Assembly (NCBI RefSeq): GCF_028882255.1
Contig: NZ_JARBUY010000003.1
Span: forward strand, 209,018 to 273,017
Direction of reading: 5' to 3'
Source: Maribacter polysaccharolyticus
GTDB taxonomy: Bacteria > Bacteroidota > Bacteroidia > Flavobacteriales > Flavobacteriaceae
DNA length: 64,000 nt
Position 1 is the stretch's first letter. Each line of letters begins with the position of its first letter. The notes under the pieces were generated by a model. It did no database searches and was not told where the DNA came from. It was given only the letters and a program-made list of their open reading frames with translations. Shown piece after piece: positions 54,029-63,250 of the stretch. Both the position numbers and the translations under genes were made by a program.

Positions 54029-55495
54029 TTGGTAAGAAATATTTCGCTTAGGTCAAGAATATTCGCCACCATGATTTTACTGGTGTTGATAGCATCTGTG
54101 TTGATTTCCGGGGTAACCATTTACCAATATCGTGAAACCTTAAAGAATTATCACGCCCATCGCTTGGAACGAAAAGAAGAGCAGGTAAAGCAAAGTGTTC
54201 GGTATACGCTTCAAAAAACCACTTATGCACAAACGACCGAAAACCTCCATTTGATTTTTAAGGATGAAATCTATCAGATTGCGGATGTTTTGAATGCTCC
54301 TTTCAATATTTATGATTTGGACGGGCAGTTGATCAAAAGCTCAAGACCCCGGTTCGAGATTGACGCGCAATCCAATTGCCTCGATGCGGAAGTACTCAAT
54401 AATTTGGCCATGAGTGTGACACGACGGTATTTGGAGAAGAATTCCGCGGCCGGTGATAAATACCAAGCTTCCTACACCTATATCAATGACAATAAGTTTA
54501 AACCGATCGGAATATTGAATCTTCCCTATTATGAGAACAATGCCCTGAACGATACGGAACTGAGGGAGTCTTTGACCGGATTGATGTGGGTATACTTTCT
54601 GATGTTATTGATCGCAATCGGTTTGGCTTATTTCATTACAAAATATATTACACGGTCGCTGCATACCGTTTCGGATATGATGGTCAAGACCGACCTTACC
54701 AAACGCAATAAAAAGATCATCATCGAAGAATCGGATACCGAAATCGGAAAGTTGGTTACGGCCTATAATGAAATGATCGATGAATTGGAAGTAAGTGCCG
54801 TGAAATTGGCCCGGAGTGAGCGTGAACAGGCTTGGCGGGAAATGGCCAAGCAAGTTGCCCATGAAATCAAGAATCCTTTGACCCCAATGCGCTTGAGTGT
54901 CCAAAGTTTTCAATCGAGGTTCGATCCCAATGATCCCGATATTAGGAAAAAGGTCGATGAATATTCAAATACCTTGATCCAACAAATAGATACCATGAGC
55001 AGTATCGCCTCTGCATTTTCCAATTTTGCCAAAATGCCCGCCCAGAAGAACGAGACTTTGGATGTCGTCAAAATCGTGCGTTTGGCGTTGGATATCTTCA
55101 ATGAACCCTATATCCACTTTGTCAGTGACGAAGAGGAGATCATTGCGAAATGGGATAAGACCCAGCTTATACGGGTAGTTACCAATTTGGTGAAAAATGC
55201 CACCCAGGCCATGCGGGACCAGTCCGCACCCAGGATCTTGGTAACGGTGGCTACGGAAGGGGATAAGGTTAAAATCAGCGTGGCCGACAATGGTATGGGT
55301 ATTGCCGACGAATTTACCGATAAGATCTTTGAACCGAAGTTCACGACGAAATCGAGCGGAATGGGACTCGGATTGGGAATGGTGAAAAATATTGTTGAAA
55401 CGTATAATGGAACCATCAATGTTACCTCCCAACTCGGTAAAGGAACCGTATTTACGGTGATTTTCCCTAAAAGCCAATCTCCGAATAAGGAATGA
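54029..55495 (+). CDS. NtrY-like sensor histidine kinase
   Basis: 488 residues from a TTG at 54029 (MVRNISLRSRIFATMILL); no in-frame ATG exists upstream, and LRSRIF is the usual start in relatives, so the TTG is credible. Two membrane segments (about 13-35 and 185-206) flank a periplasmic domain with YIND-type PAS-like content. HAMP follows, then H-box HEIKNPLTPMRL with phospho-acceptor His278, N-box LVKNATQAM, G1 VADNGMGI and G2 GLGLGMV. No response regulator is adjacent, so it is an orphan in this window. Signal unknown. Confidence 0.9.
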   Translation: MVRNISLRSRIFATMILLVLIASVLISGVTIYQYRETLKNYHAHRLERKEEQVKQSVRYTLQKTTYAQTTENLHLIFKDEIYQIADVLNAPFNIYDLDGQLIKSSRPRFEIDAQSNCLDAEVLNNLAMSVTRRYLEKNSAAGDKYQASYTYINDNKFKPIGILNLPYYENNALNDTELRESLTGLMWVYFLMLLIAIGLAYFITKYITRSLHTVSDMMVKTDLTKRNKKIIIEESDTEIGKLVTAYNEMIDELEVSAVKLARSEREQAWREMAKQVAHEIKNPLTPMRLSVQSFQSRFDPNDPDIRKKVDEYSNTLIQQIDTMSSIASAFSNFAKMPAQKNETLDVVKIVRLALDIFNEPYIHFVSDEEEIIAKWDKTQLIRVVTNLVKNATQAMRDQSAPRILVTVATEGDKVKISVADNGMGIADEFTDKIFEPKFTTKSSGMGLGLGMVKNIVETYNGTINVTSQLGKGTVFTVIFPKSQSPNKE

Positions 55496-55515
55496 ATCAT
55501 TAACTACATAAGCGC

Positions 55516-56298
55516 ATGAAACATCGAAATATCTTAGTGAAGACCACGGGCCATATGGCCGTAGTGACCATAAACCGCCCGAACAAACTGAATGCACTGA
55601 ACAAGGAAACCATCCAGGAATTGCATACGGCATTCGTAAAGCTTGAAAAAGCTAAGGAAGTACGCGCGATCATTCTCACCGGAAGTGGGGAGAAGGCCTT
55701 TGTCGCAGGAGCCGATATTTTGGAGTTTGCGGGATTCTCGGAAAAGCAAGGGAAAAAATTGGCGGCCAAAGGGCAGGAAATTCTTTTCGATTTTCTAGAA
55801 AACCTGTCCAAACCCGTTATTGCGGCGGTCAATGGATTTGCTTTAGGGGGTGGATTGGAATTGGCAATGGCCTGTCATTTTCGTGTGGCCAGTGAAAATG
55901 CCAAAATGGGGCTTCCCGAGGTGTCACTGGGGGTTATCCCGGGTTATGGGGGCACCCAACGCCTGCCGCGATTGGTAGGTAAGGGCAGGGCCATGGAAAT
56001 GATCATGACCGCAGGAATGATCGATGCCCACAAGGCCCTGGAATATGGGCTGGTCAACCATGTGGTGCCCCAAGAAGGACTTATGGATCTATGTACGCAA
56101 TTGGCGGGTAGGATATCGAATAATTCCCCAGTTGCCATCGGTTATGCAATAAAAGCCATAAATGATTGTTTTAACAATGATGTAAATGGATATACCACGG
56201 AAATCGAGGCCTTTGGTCAATGCTTTGGTACAGAAGATTTTAAAGAAGGTACCAGTGCGTTTTTGGAAAAACGAAAAGCTGATTTCCCCGGTAAATGA
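55516..56298 (+). CDS. Enoyl-CoA hydratase / isomerase family protein
   Basis: 260 residues with the crotonase fold. The oxyanion-hole segment is FVAGADILEFAGF, and both catalytic glutamate positions are filled (GGGLELAMAC and GLPEVSLGVIPGYGGTQRLP), which supports true hydratase activity on trans-2-enoyl-CoA. The pathway (fatty acid, amino acid or phenylacetate degradation) is not indicated by neighbours. It starts 20 bases after the kinase gene. Confidence 0.92.
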   Translation: MKHRNILVKTTGHMAVVTINRPNKLNALNKETIQELHTAFVKLEKAKEVRAIILTGSGEKAFVAGADILEFAGFSEKQGKKLAAKGQEILFDFLENLSKPVIAAVNGFALGGGLELAMACHFRVASENAKMGLPEVSLGVIPGYGGTQRLPRLVGKGRAMEMIMTAGMIDAHKALEYGLVNHVVPQEGLMDLCTQLAGRISNNSPVAIGYAIKAINDCFNNDVNGYTTEIEAFGQCFGTEDFKEGTSAFLEKRKADFPGK

Positions 56299-56317
56299 TT
56301 CCTAAAAAATCCGACCC

Positions 56318-57874
56318 ATGAATTTGCGAAAATACGCTTCCCTGTTTTTTCTGTTTTTTGTTTCCTTTGGGATCCTGGCCCAAGATTTTCCCCTCGATTT
56401 TTCCATTGGGGAAAAATATAATGACAGGTATAAATATTCGAACCTTTTGACCATTTCCAATGATGGTAAAGGAGGAACCTTTTTAGTGAGGTCCTATTTT
56501 TCGGGGGTGATCTTAAAACCAAAAGGGTATGTAATAGAGCATTATGATGCCAATATGCAGTTGATCAATGAGTACAACTACAAACTCAAAAATGCGAATT
56601 TGGTAGACGGGTACGTGGCCAATGGTCAGATTTACCTTCTTTTCCTGGATTACGATTACAATGCTTTGGCTTATGAATATTCGGTTCATCGTAGTCCGCT
56701 TTCAGAGATGAATTTCACGAAAGAAACCTTATTGAGGGTGGCATCGGAAGAAGTCGATAACCCACTGGACAAAAATTATTATAACAGGAATTTTTCTTCA
56801 GGTTTTACGACTTCCGTACTTTTCAATGATAAGAAAAATGCCTTTGTCATCAGTACCCACTTTAAAAAAGGCAAGACCAACAAACATGTTATCCATTTGT
56901 TCAATGCCGGTTTGCAAAAAGTGGTCGAGCACGATTTTTCTGCCGAAGTGGAGGAGAAGAACTATGCTTTTGAAAATGTAGCCTTTTCAAAAGACCTGAA
57001 AGAGGCCTATATTATCGGCAAGGCCTATTTTAAGAAAAAAAGATTTTTGGCAAAGGAGCGCAAATTCCAATATGAATTGGTCAAAGTTTCACCAAAAGGA
57101 GCCCAAACCCAAACTTTTGATGATCCCGGAAAATTCCCGGAAGCCTTAATGCCGATCATCAAGGGTAATGAGCTTTTATGTGTGGGTTTTTATGCCAACA
57201 GAAAGGACAACAGGTACAATGGGTTGGCCTATTTTAATATAAACCCGGAAACCTTGAGCATAAATACCAAGAAATACAGTGCTTTTTCCGATCAGTTTAT
57301 GGTCGATAAATTTGGTCGTGGCGATGACAAGGTTATCAAAGATCTCGTATTCAAGAATGTCCATATTTCCAATAATGGATCAATCCATTTTAATGCGGAA
57401 GAGTATTTCAGTACCTCAAGCATACAATCAAATTCGAGTGGGGGTCGACTTCATGTGACCCGATACCACCATAATGACATTGTAAGTGCGAAATTAAGTT
57501 CGGATGGCGATATGCTCTGGGCAAGGAACATCAACAAGGCTGAGGTAACCCAAGGTGATGGGGCCTATGCCTCCTACAGTTCCTACACCAAAGACGGGAA
57601 TACGTATTTTTTCATAAGTACGGCCACTGAAAATCCGCAGTTGTTATCGGGCGATCGGTTACTTTTTAAACAGGGATTGAGTAGAAATAGGAATATATTC
57701 GTTATCCGATTGGATGCCCAAGGACATATCGCATATAAAAAATTAATCGATGTTAAGGAAGCCCGATTGCCTTTAATGGTCTCCAAACCATTGTTGAATA
57801 TAAAGAGCAATGAAATCGTTTTTTACGCAAAAAGAGGTAGTAAGAAACAATTGGTTAAGGTGTTTATTCAGTAG
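56318..57874 (+). CDS. Secreted protein of unknown function
   Basis: 518 residues with a signal peptide (RKYASLFFLFFVSFGILAQ). No family was recognised. The mature protein consists of many beta-strand-like segments with repeated aromatic and Asn/Asp-rich turns (HYDANMQLINEYNYKL, NISNNGSIHFNAEEYFS), consistent with a beta-propeller or all-beta scaffold. It follows the enoyl-CoA hydratase by 19 bases. Its TAG stop lies in the first unit of the heptanucleotide repeat. Confidence 0.7.
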   Translation: MNLRKYASLFFLFFVSFGILAQDFPLDFSIGEKYNDRYKYSNLLTISNDGKGGTFLVRSYFSGVILKPKGYVIEHYDANMQLINEYNYKLKNANLVDGYVANGQIYLLFLDYDYNALAYEYSVHRSPLSEMNFTKETLLRVASEEVDNPLDKNYYNRNFSSGFTTSVLFNDKKNAFVISTHFKKGKTNKHVIHLFNAGLQKVVEHDFSAEVEEKNYAFENVAFSKDLKEAYIIGKAYFKKKRFLAKERKFQYELVKVSPKGAQTQTFDDPGKFPEALMPIIKGNELLCVGFYANRKDNRYNGLAYFNINPETLSINTKKYSAFSDQFMVDKFGRGDDKVIKDLVFKNVHISNNGSIHFNAEEYFSTSSIQSNSSGGRLHVTRYHHNDIVSAKLSSDGDMLWARNINKAEVTQGDGAYASYSSYTKDGNTYFFISTATENPQLLSGDRLLFKQGLSRNRNIFVIRLDAQGHIAYKKLIDVKEARLPLMVSKPLLNIKSNEIVFYAKRGSKKQLVKVFIQ

Positions 57875-57973
57875 GCAGTAATCAGTAATCAGTAGGCAGT
57901 AGGCAGTAGGCAGTAGTCAGTAGGCAGTAATCAGTAATCAGTAGTCAGTGATCAGTGATCAGTGGGGAGTAGT
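57869..57973 (+). repeat. Heptanucleotide tandem repeat (CAGTRRN)
   Basis: Fourteen consecutive seven-base units starting with CAGT (CAGTAGG, CAGTAAT, CAGTAGT, CAGTGAT or CAGTGGG) plus one degenerate unit. It overlaps the stop codon of the preceding gene. Units of both classes are interspersed, typical of slippage or unequal crossing-over at a microsatellite. Confidence 0.95.
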
Positions 57974-58221
57974 GTGTTGGTAATGATGCTGTTGGTTTTA
58001 AAATCGCTATGAACACCAGGGGAATCACATCCTGCCAACCCCATTCATTCCACCATTAACCAAAATAACGATTTGCATAGAGGGATTCTTTGGTGTTGCC
58101 AATCGTTGGGAAGGCCATCGAGGGCAGTAAAATCATTCCAATTCGGTTAATCGGAGATCATTTAACAGGTCGACGGCCATATAAATAGGAAAAAATCCAT
58201 AAATTTGGAATAAATCCTAAT
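57974..58221. other. Gap after the heptanucleotide array
   Basis: With the array, about 350 bases without a gene. After the array I see no repeat and no protein signal, apart from the -7-like box TAAATTTG at 58200-58207. Confidence 0.5.
58200..58207 (+). promoter_or_regulatory. Putative -7 element for the radical SAM gene
   Basis: TAAATTTG fits TAnnTTTG. It is 14 bases before the TTG start at 58222, so the leader would be only a few bases. Confidence 0.4.
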
Positions 58222-59322
58222 TTGAAGCGTTCGGAATATCATAAGGGAAGAGGGGCACAACAATATGTGCCGAATAAGTTTATGCGATTTATGCATGAAT
58301 ACCGCGATGATTTCCTCGAATTCTGCCGTCTTGAGGGAGAGGAGGCCCATCAAGGAAGAACGGACTACATCCCAATATTTCCAAAAACCATTGTCAATAA
58401 AATCACCAGTCCGGATGTGGGGATGTCATATTCCTTAAACCCGTATCAAGGCTGTGAACATGGTTGTATTTACTGTTATGCCCGAAACTCCCACGAATTC
58501 TGGGGATACGGTGCTGGACTCGATTTTGAACAGCGGATTTTGGTCAAGAAAGATGCCCCCGGACTTTTGGAAGAACGATTGAAAAGTAAAGGGTGGAAGG
58601 CCGAGACCATAGTGCTCTCCGGAAATACCGATTGCTACCAGCCGGCCGAGAAAAAATTTGAACTGACCAGGGAGTGTCTCAAGGTTTTTTTAAAGTATCG
58701 ACATCCTGTGGGGATCATAACCAAGAATGCTTTGGTTTTAAGGGATTTGGAGGTGTTGAAGGCATTGGCCAAAGATGGTTTGATCGTGGTGAACATATCG
58801 ATAACCACCCTTTTGGAGGAAACCCGTAGGCTTCTGGAGCCACGTACCACAACGATAAAGAAGCGATTGGATACCGTTCGCATCCTAACCGAAAACGGTA
58901 TTCCCGTAAACGCCATGTTGGCCCCGATCATTCCGGGTATCAACAGCCATGAAATTATGGATTTGGCAAAGGCGGTTTCCGAAAATGGAGCCTTATCGTT
59001 TGGGTATACGATAGTGCGTTTGAACGGGGCCATAGGGCCTATTTTTACGGATTGGATTCATAAGGCCTTACCGAATAAAGCGGATAAGGTGTTGGCCCAG
59101 ATAAAGTCTTGTCATGGGGGAACACTGAATGATAGTCGGTTTGGTGTCCGCAGCAAAGGGGAGGGGAAAATAGCCGAGCATATCCATGAGCTTTTGCGCC
59201 TGGCTAGACACACCTATTTTAAGGATAAAAAACTACCCACGTTGAACAAAGGGCTACATGAACGATATAAAAACGGACAATTGGAGTTGTTTTGGGATAT
59301 GGACGGGACGGGGGGTCGGTAG
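58222..59322 (+). CDS. PA0069-type radical SAM protein
   Basis: 366 residues. The [4Fe-4S] cluster cysteines are Cys78, Cys82 and Cys85 in YQGCEHGCIYCYARNSHEF, the C-x3-C-x2-C pattern. KGRGAQ at the N-terminus is typical of this group, which forces the TTG start at 58222, since the first ATG is 20 codons later. The family, resembling spore photoproduct lyase-like proteins in its tail, has no assigned reaction. It would depend on Fe-S assembly by Suf. Convergent with the HD gene. Confidence 0.85.
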   Translation: MKRSEYHKGRGAQQYVPNKFMRFMHEYRDDFLEFCRLEGEEAHQGRTDYIPIFPKTIVNKITSPDVGMSYSLNPYQGCEHGCIYCYARNSHEFWGYGAGLDFEQRILVKKDAPGLLEERLKSKGWKAETIVLSGNTDCYQPAEKKFELTRECLKVFLKYRHPVGIITKNALVLRDLEVLKALAKDGLIVVNISITTLLEETRRLLEPRTTTIKKRLDTVRILTENGIPVNAMLAPIIPGINSHEIMDLAKAVSENGALSFGYTIVRLNGAIGPIFTDWIHKALPNKADKVLAQIKSCHGGTLNDSRFGVRSKGEGKIAEHIHELLRLARHTYFKDKKLPTLNKGLHERYKNGQLELFWDMDGTGGR

Positions 59323-59985
59323 TTATAGGTTTTCGCCCCATTCTTTGTAAAATTGCCTTAAGTAGGCGAGCATGAATTCGTGCCTTTCTTGGGCCATTTG
59401 AGCGCCCATTGGGGTATTCATGGTGTCTTTCAGCAATAGTAATTTTTCGTAGAAATGATTAATGGTCGGGGCTTTCGATTTCTTGTATTCATCCTTGGAT
59501 AAATTCAAATTGGGGGGTATATCAGGATTGTATAATTCCCGATTTTTGAATCCACCGTAATTAAAGGCCCGGGCAATTCCGATCGCCCCTAAAGCATCGA
59601 GCCGATCGGCATCTTGGACAACCTGTAATTCCTTGGAATTGAATTTTGGTTTCCCATCATTGGACAAGCGGTTTTTAAACGAAATGTTATTGATGATCTC
59701 CACGACATGGTCGATGGTTTTGGCATCGACGTCCATGGAACCTAAAAACCCTTGGGCAACTTTGGGTCCTATGGTTTCATCGCCATCATGGAATTTAGCA
59801 TCGGCAATATCGTGCAAAAGGGCCCCTAAACTGACGACGAGATGATCTACGGGCTGGTCTTTTGCAATTTCTTTGGCGTTTAGATATACCCGTTGAATGT
59901 GAAACCAGTCGTGTCCCCCTTCAGCATTCTTTAAGGTGTCTTTTACGAAAGTTATGGTTTTGGCAATAATTTCGGACTCTTTCAT
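59323..59985 (-). CDS. HD-domain hydrolase
   Basis: 220 residues. Metal-dependent phosphohydrolase HD motif with His29 (HDWFHIQRV), His58-Asp59 (LLHDIADAKF), and the later VVQDADRLDALG aspartate. The family acts on nucleotides or small phosphate esters; the substrate is unknown. Its start overlaps the end of the acyltransferase gene by four bases, indicating cotranslation. Confidence 0.88.
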   Translation of the reverse strand: MKESEIIAKTITFVKDTLKNAEGGHDWFHIQRVYLNAKEIAKDQPVDHLVVSLGALLHDIADAKFHDGDETIGPKVAQGFLGSMDVDAKTIDHVVEIINNISFKNRLSNDGKPKFNSKELQVVQDADRLDALGAIGIARAFNYGGFKNRELYNPDIPPNLNLSKDEYKKSKAPTINHFYEKLLLLKDTMNTPMGAQMAQERHEFMLAYLRQFYKEWGENL

Positions 59986-60719
59986 TGTGGGGGATGGATA
60001 CCGTTTTTTACCCTTTCTTGAACCAGTGCGAAAATGCGATCAAAATCGCCATCGTTCTCAATAGGTTGTTGCACATCAAAGGTAAGGTGATTGCCCAGAC
60101 CATAAGGGAATTTGCCGTATCGAAGCATTTTCCAGGAGTTATTTATACTTAGGGGTACGATCAATGCCGCGGGCGCATTTTTCATTAAAATTTTAAGTCC
60201 GGTCGGTTGGAATTTTTTGGGATGTCCTGTCCGGCTGCGGGTACCTTCAGGAAAGATGACCGCACTTCGGTTATGTTGTTCAATATATTTACCCAATTTG
60301 GCAATTTGGACCAAGGCCTGTTTGCTGTCCTTCCTGTCGATCAATACCGATCCCCCATGCCTTAGGTTGTAAGAAACGCTGGGGATGCCTTTTCCCAATT
60401 CGATCTTACTGACGAATTTGGGGTGATATTTACGCATAAACCAGATTATGGGTGGAATATCGTTCATACTTTGATGGTTCGATACGATAATCAAAGGGCG
60501 ATCCGTTGGAAGTTGATACGGATTTTTGAATTTATAGGTAGTCCCCAAGAAATGGGTACAACGCAACAAACATAAATTGAGTATGCTTACACTGGCTTTG
60601 TGGGCATTATAACCAATGTAGTTAAAACAGACCCATTGGATCGGATGGAACAACAGAAGGGCCAACCCAAAAAACAGGAAATAAACAGCAGTAAGCGGAT
60701 AGGCTAGGATTTTTTGCAT
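59982..60719 (-). CDS. 1-acyl-sn-glycerol-3-phosphate acyltransferase family protein
   Basis: 245 residues from the ATG at 60719. One N-terminal membrane segment (LTAVYFLFFGLALLLFHPIQ), then acyltransferase motifs: NHQSMNDI (the H-x4-D catalytic pair), VLIDRKDSKQAL, and the substrate-binding FPEGTRSRTG. Converts lysophosphatidic acid to phosphatidic acid in PlsC, or acylates a related lipid. The frame extends upstream into the hairpin at 60736-60772, so the internal ATG is correct. Confidence 0.9.
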   Translation of the reverse strand: MQKILAYPLTAVYFLFFGLALLLFHPIQWVCFNYIGYNAHKASVSILNLCLLRCTHFLGTTYKFKNPYQLPTDRPLIIVSNHQSMNDIPPIIWFMRKYHPKFVSKIELGKGIPSVSYNLRHGGSVLIDRKDSKQALVQIAKLGKYIEQHNRSAVIFPEGTRSRTGHPKKFQPTGLKILMKNAPAALIVPLSINNSWKMLRYGKFPYGLGNHLTFDVQQPIENDGDFDRIFALVQERVKNGIHPPQ

Positions 60720-60735
60720 GGGACAAAAATAAACG

Positions 60736-60772
60736 AGACCCCCCAAGTTTTCAAAACTTGGGGGGTCTTTTT
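60736..60772 (+). terminator. Long perfect hairpin with T run
   Basis: AGACCCCCCAAGTTTT pairs with AAAACTTGGGGGGTCT around a single C, followed by TTTT on the plus strand. On the minus strand the downstream sequence is T-rich but lacks an immediate run. It separates the bacilliredoxin gene (minus) from the acyltransferase start and probably ends the former. Confidence 0.8.
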
Positions 60773-60829
60773 ACAATTTATCTTTTGTTTAGGGTACTTC
60801 TTCCCGTATTTATAAGGGGTAAAGAAAGC

Positions 60830-61240
60830 TTAGCAAAATTCGTTGTAGGCCTCGGTCAAATTCTCCGCAATGAGTTCTGCCGGTCTACCTTCGATATGGT
60901 GGCGTTCCACCATATGAACCAATTCCCCGTCCTTGAACAATGCAATACTTGGCGATGAGGGAGGGAAAGGAATCATAAGATTACGGGCCGCATTCACCGC
61001 TTCGGTATCAACACCGGCAAATACCGTAACACAATGATCGGGTTTCTTCTCATTCGCTAAACTTAACTTGGCCGCAGGTCTTGCATTCGCCGCTGCACAC
61101 CCACAAACCGAATTCACAACGACCAATGTCGTGCCTTCTTTTTTAATGGCACTTTCTACCGCATCTGCCGTAAACAATTCTTCAAACCCGGCATTTGCCA
61201 AGTCATCTCTCATAGGTTTTACCAATTCTGCTGGATACAT
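60830..61240 (-). CDS. Bacilliredoxin (BrxA/BrxB, YphP/YqiW family)
   Basis: 136 residues. Thioredoxin-like fold with the signature Cys46-Gly-Cys48 in VVNSVCGCAAANARP. In Firmicutes these proteins remove bacillithiol from mixed disulfides; members in Bacteroidota are common. No bacillithiol synthesis gene is in the window, so the thiol partner is an open question. Divergent from the TerB-DnaJ gene. Confidence 0.92.
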   Translation of the reverse strand: MYPAELVKPMRDDLANAGFEELFTADAVESAIKKEGTTLVVVNSVCGCAAANARPAAKLSLANEKKPDHCVTVFAGVDTEAVNAARNLMIPFPPSSPSIALFKDGELVHMVERHHIEGRPAELIAENLTEAYNEFC

Positions 61241-61324
61241 AATATGTTTTTTATCAAGTTATAAAGTCGTCAAATATAACCATTTTGTCGTAGTACACCC
61301 GATTACTTAACTTTTCGTTACGAG

Positions 61325-61353
61325 TTGTTTTGGTCGCTAAAATTATATCTTTG
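61325..61353 (+). promoter_or_regulatory. Promoter of the TerB-DnaJ gene
   Basis: TTG at 61325-61327, 18 bases, then TATCTTTG at 61346-61353, the Bacteroidota form. This places the transcript start near 61360 and supports the ATG at 61373, since earlier starts would lie upstream of it. Confidence 0.7.
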
Positions 61354-61372
61354 CCAAAAATTAAGGTGTACT

Positions 61373-62107
61373 ATGATTAAATGGTTAGCAGCCGTGATCG
61401 GTTTTGCCATCCGAGGTTTTTCTGGAGCTATTTTAGGATTTTTGTTTGGCAGTTTTATCGATAGTTTAAGCGGTGGAGGTAGGTCTAGTACTGTTTTTAA
61501 GGATAGGACACGGCAGCAGGTTTCCCCTGCTGATTTTGAATTGAATCTTCTTTCCCTATGTTCCATCGTAATCAAAGCGGATGGCTCTGTAAACCAAAGG
61601 GAACTCGATTATGTACGCCAGTATTTTGTCGCTACTTATGGCAAGGACAAAGCCAATGCCATTTTCAGGACTTTTAACGACATCAATAAGAAACAAGCGA
61701 TCTCCGCACCACGGATTTGTTCTTTTTTAAATGAAAGGACAAGGTATGAGGTGCGATTGCAGTTGTTGCATTTCTTGTTCGGTATTGCCCAGGCAGATGG
61801 GGCCATTCGCCCCCCAGAAGTGAATAAAATACGGGAAATAGCCGGGTATTTAAGGGTGGCCATGCGTGACTTTGAGAGTATTATGGCCATGTTTATAAAA
61901 TCTGGTGACGATGCCTATAAAATTCTTGAAATCGACAAAAACGCGACCAATGAAGAGATCAAGAAAGCCTATAGGACCATGGCAAAAAAATACCATCCTG
62001 ATAGGGTGAATACCGAAAATGAGGCGATTAAAAAAGGTGCCGAAGAGAAATTCAAAGAGGTGCAGAAGGCCTATGATCAACTTCAAAAAGAAAGGGGAAT
62101 AATCTAA
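61373..62107 (+). CDS. TerB-DnaJ (DjlA-like) membrane-anchored co-chaperone
   Basis: 244 residues from the ATG at 61373. N-terminal hydrophobic helix with glycine-rich motif ([20 protein letters not shown]), then a TerB-like helical domain (about 55-165; [17 protein letters not shown] and [17 protein letters not shown], two EF-like acidic repeats). A C-terminal J domain with HPD in KKYHPDRVN completes it. The order matches E. coli DjlA, a DnaK co-chaperone linked to envelope stress. It runs with HupE/UreJ-like and dCMP deaminase genes downstream. Confidence 0.88.
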   Translation: MIKWLAAVIGFAIRGFSGAILGFLFGSFIDSLSGGGRSSTVFKDRTRQQVSPADFELNLLSLCSIVIKADGSVNQRELDYVRQYFVATYGKDKANAIFRTFNDINKKQAISAPRICSFLNERTRYEVRLQLLHFLFGIAQADGAIRPPEVNKIREIAGYLRVAMRDFESIMAMFIKSGDDAYKILEIDKNATNEEIKKAYRTMAKKYHPDRVNTENEAIKKGAEEKFKEVQKAYDQLQKERGII

Positions 62108-62121
62108 AAGTACATTTTATA

Positions 62122-62706
62122 ATGGCAAATTTTTGGTTTTATATAGAACTGGGACTTCATCATGTGTTGGACATTTCGGCCTATGATCATATTTTGTTCT
62201 TGGCGGCTTTAAGCTTGCCGTTTACCTTTAAGAATTGGAAAAAAATAGTGATCTTGGCAACCGTTTTCACCATTGCCCATTGTCTTTCCTTAGGGCTATC
62301 GGTCTATGAGGTTTTGGTTATCGACAGTGGGTTGATCGAGTTTCTTATCCCAGTGACCATTTTATTGACCGCAATCTTCGATCTGGTGTATCTAAAATCG
62401 AATACCGCCGAAAAAAGTATCGCACTGCATATTTTGGCGACCACCTTTTTTGGACTTATACATGGTTTTGGGTTCAGTAATTATTTTAAAATGCTCATGG
62501 CCGGGGAGGAAGAGAAACTCACTCCTTTATTGGGTTTTGCAGGTGGGATCGAGCTGTCGCAGGTGCTCATTGTATTGAGCGTGCTGTCGATCACTTATCT
62601 GGTCTTGTCCGCTTTTAAGTTAAAACGTGATTATTTTATCCTTGCCGCCTCAATATTGATTATATTCATCACAATACCAATGCTTATTGCAACGTTTCCT
62701 TGGTAA
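62122..62706 (+). CDS. HupE/UreJ family membrane protein
   Basis: 194 residues with six hydrophobic segments and conserved histidines in HHVLDISAYDHILF, AHCLSLGLS and LIHGFGFS. The family binds or moves Ni2+ and Co2+ in hydrogenase and urease systems, but no such system is in the window, and divergent members are widespread in Flavobacteriaceae. Placed 14 bases after the TerB-DnaJ gene. Confidence 0.85.
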   Translation: MANFWFYIELGLHHVLDISAYDHILFLAALSLPFTFKNWKKIVILATVFTIAHCLSLGLSVYEVLVIDSGLIEFLIPVTILLTAIFDLVYLKSNTAEKSIALHILATTFFGLIHGFGFSNYFKMLMAGEEEKLTPLLGFAGGIELSQVLIVLSVLSITYLVLSAFKLKRDYFILAASILIIFITIPMLIATFPW

Positions 62707-62795
62707 GGTATGTTAATTTTACCCTATAGTTTTGCCAGGCTTTTATAAAGCGGGTATATTAGACTATTGGCAATATAAAAGTTGATAAAGCCTTT

Positions 62796-63236
62796 ATGAA
62801 GAAATCCAAACAAGAAAAATACGATAGGGCCTATTTGAGAATGGCAGCGGAATGGGGTAAACTGTCTTATTGCAAGCGGAAACAAGTAGGGGCCATAGTC
62901 GTAAAGGACCGAATGATCATTTCGGATGGTTACAATGGCACCCCGACGGGATTTGAAAATTTCTGTGAGGACGATGAAGGATATACCAAATGGTATGTGC
63001 TTCATGCCGAGGCCAATGCCATTTCCAAAGTGGCGTCATCAACACAGTCCTGTGAGGGGGCAACCCTTTATATCACCCTTTCGCCATGTAGGGAATGTAG
63101 TAAGCTGATCCATCAATCTGGCATAAAACGTGTGGTATACAATGTAGCCTATAAAGACGCTTCCGGATTGGAATTTTTGGAAAAAGCAGGGGTCGAATTG
63201 GTTCATATGCCCATTATTGAGGAAGCGGTAATCTAA
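62796..63236 (+). CDS. Deoxycytidylate deaminase family protein
   Basis: 146 residues. Zinc-binding deaminase motifs are complete: His70-Ala-Glu72 (HAEANAI) and Cys98-x2-Cys101 (LSPCRECSKLI). Deaminates dCMP to dUMP, feeding thymidylate synthesis; ComE-type relatives exist in competence operons. It is in a row with the S41 protease gene, 14 bases away. Confidence 0.92.
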   Translation: MKKSKQEKYDRAYLRMAAEWGKLSYCKRKQVGAIVVKDRMIISDGYNGTPTGFENFCEDDEGYTKWYVLHAEANAISKVASSTQSCEGATLYITLSPCRECSKLIHQSGIKRVVYNVAYKDASGLEFLEKAGVELVHMPIIEEAVI

Positions 63237-63250
63237 AAGAAGCATTTAGT

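Noticed and set aside
57869-57973. CRISPR-like array
   Set aside because: The repeats are only seven bases, without spacers.
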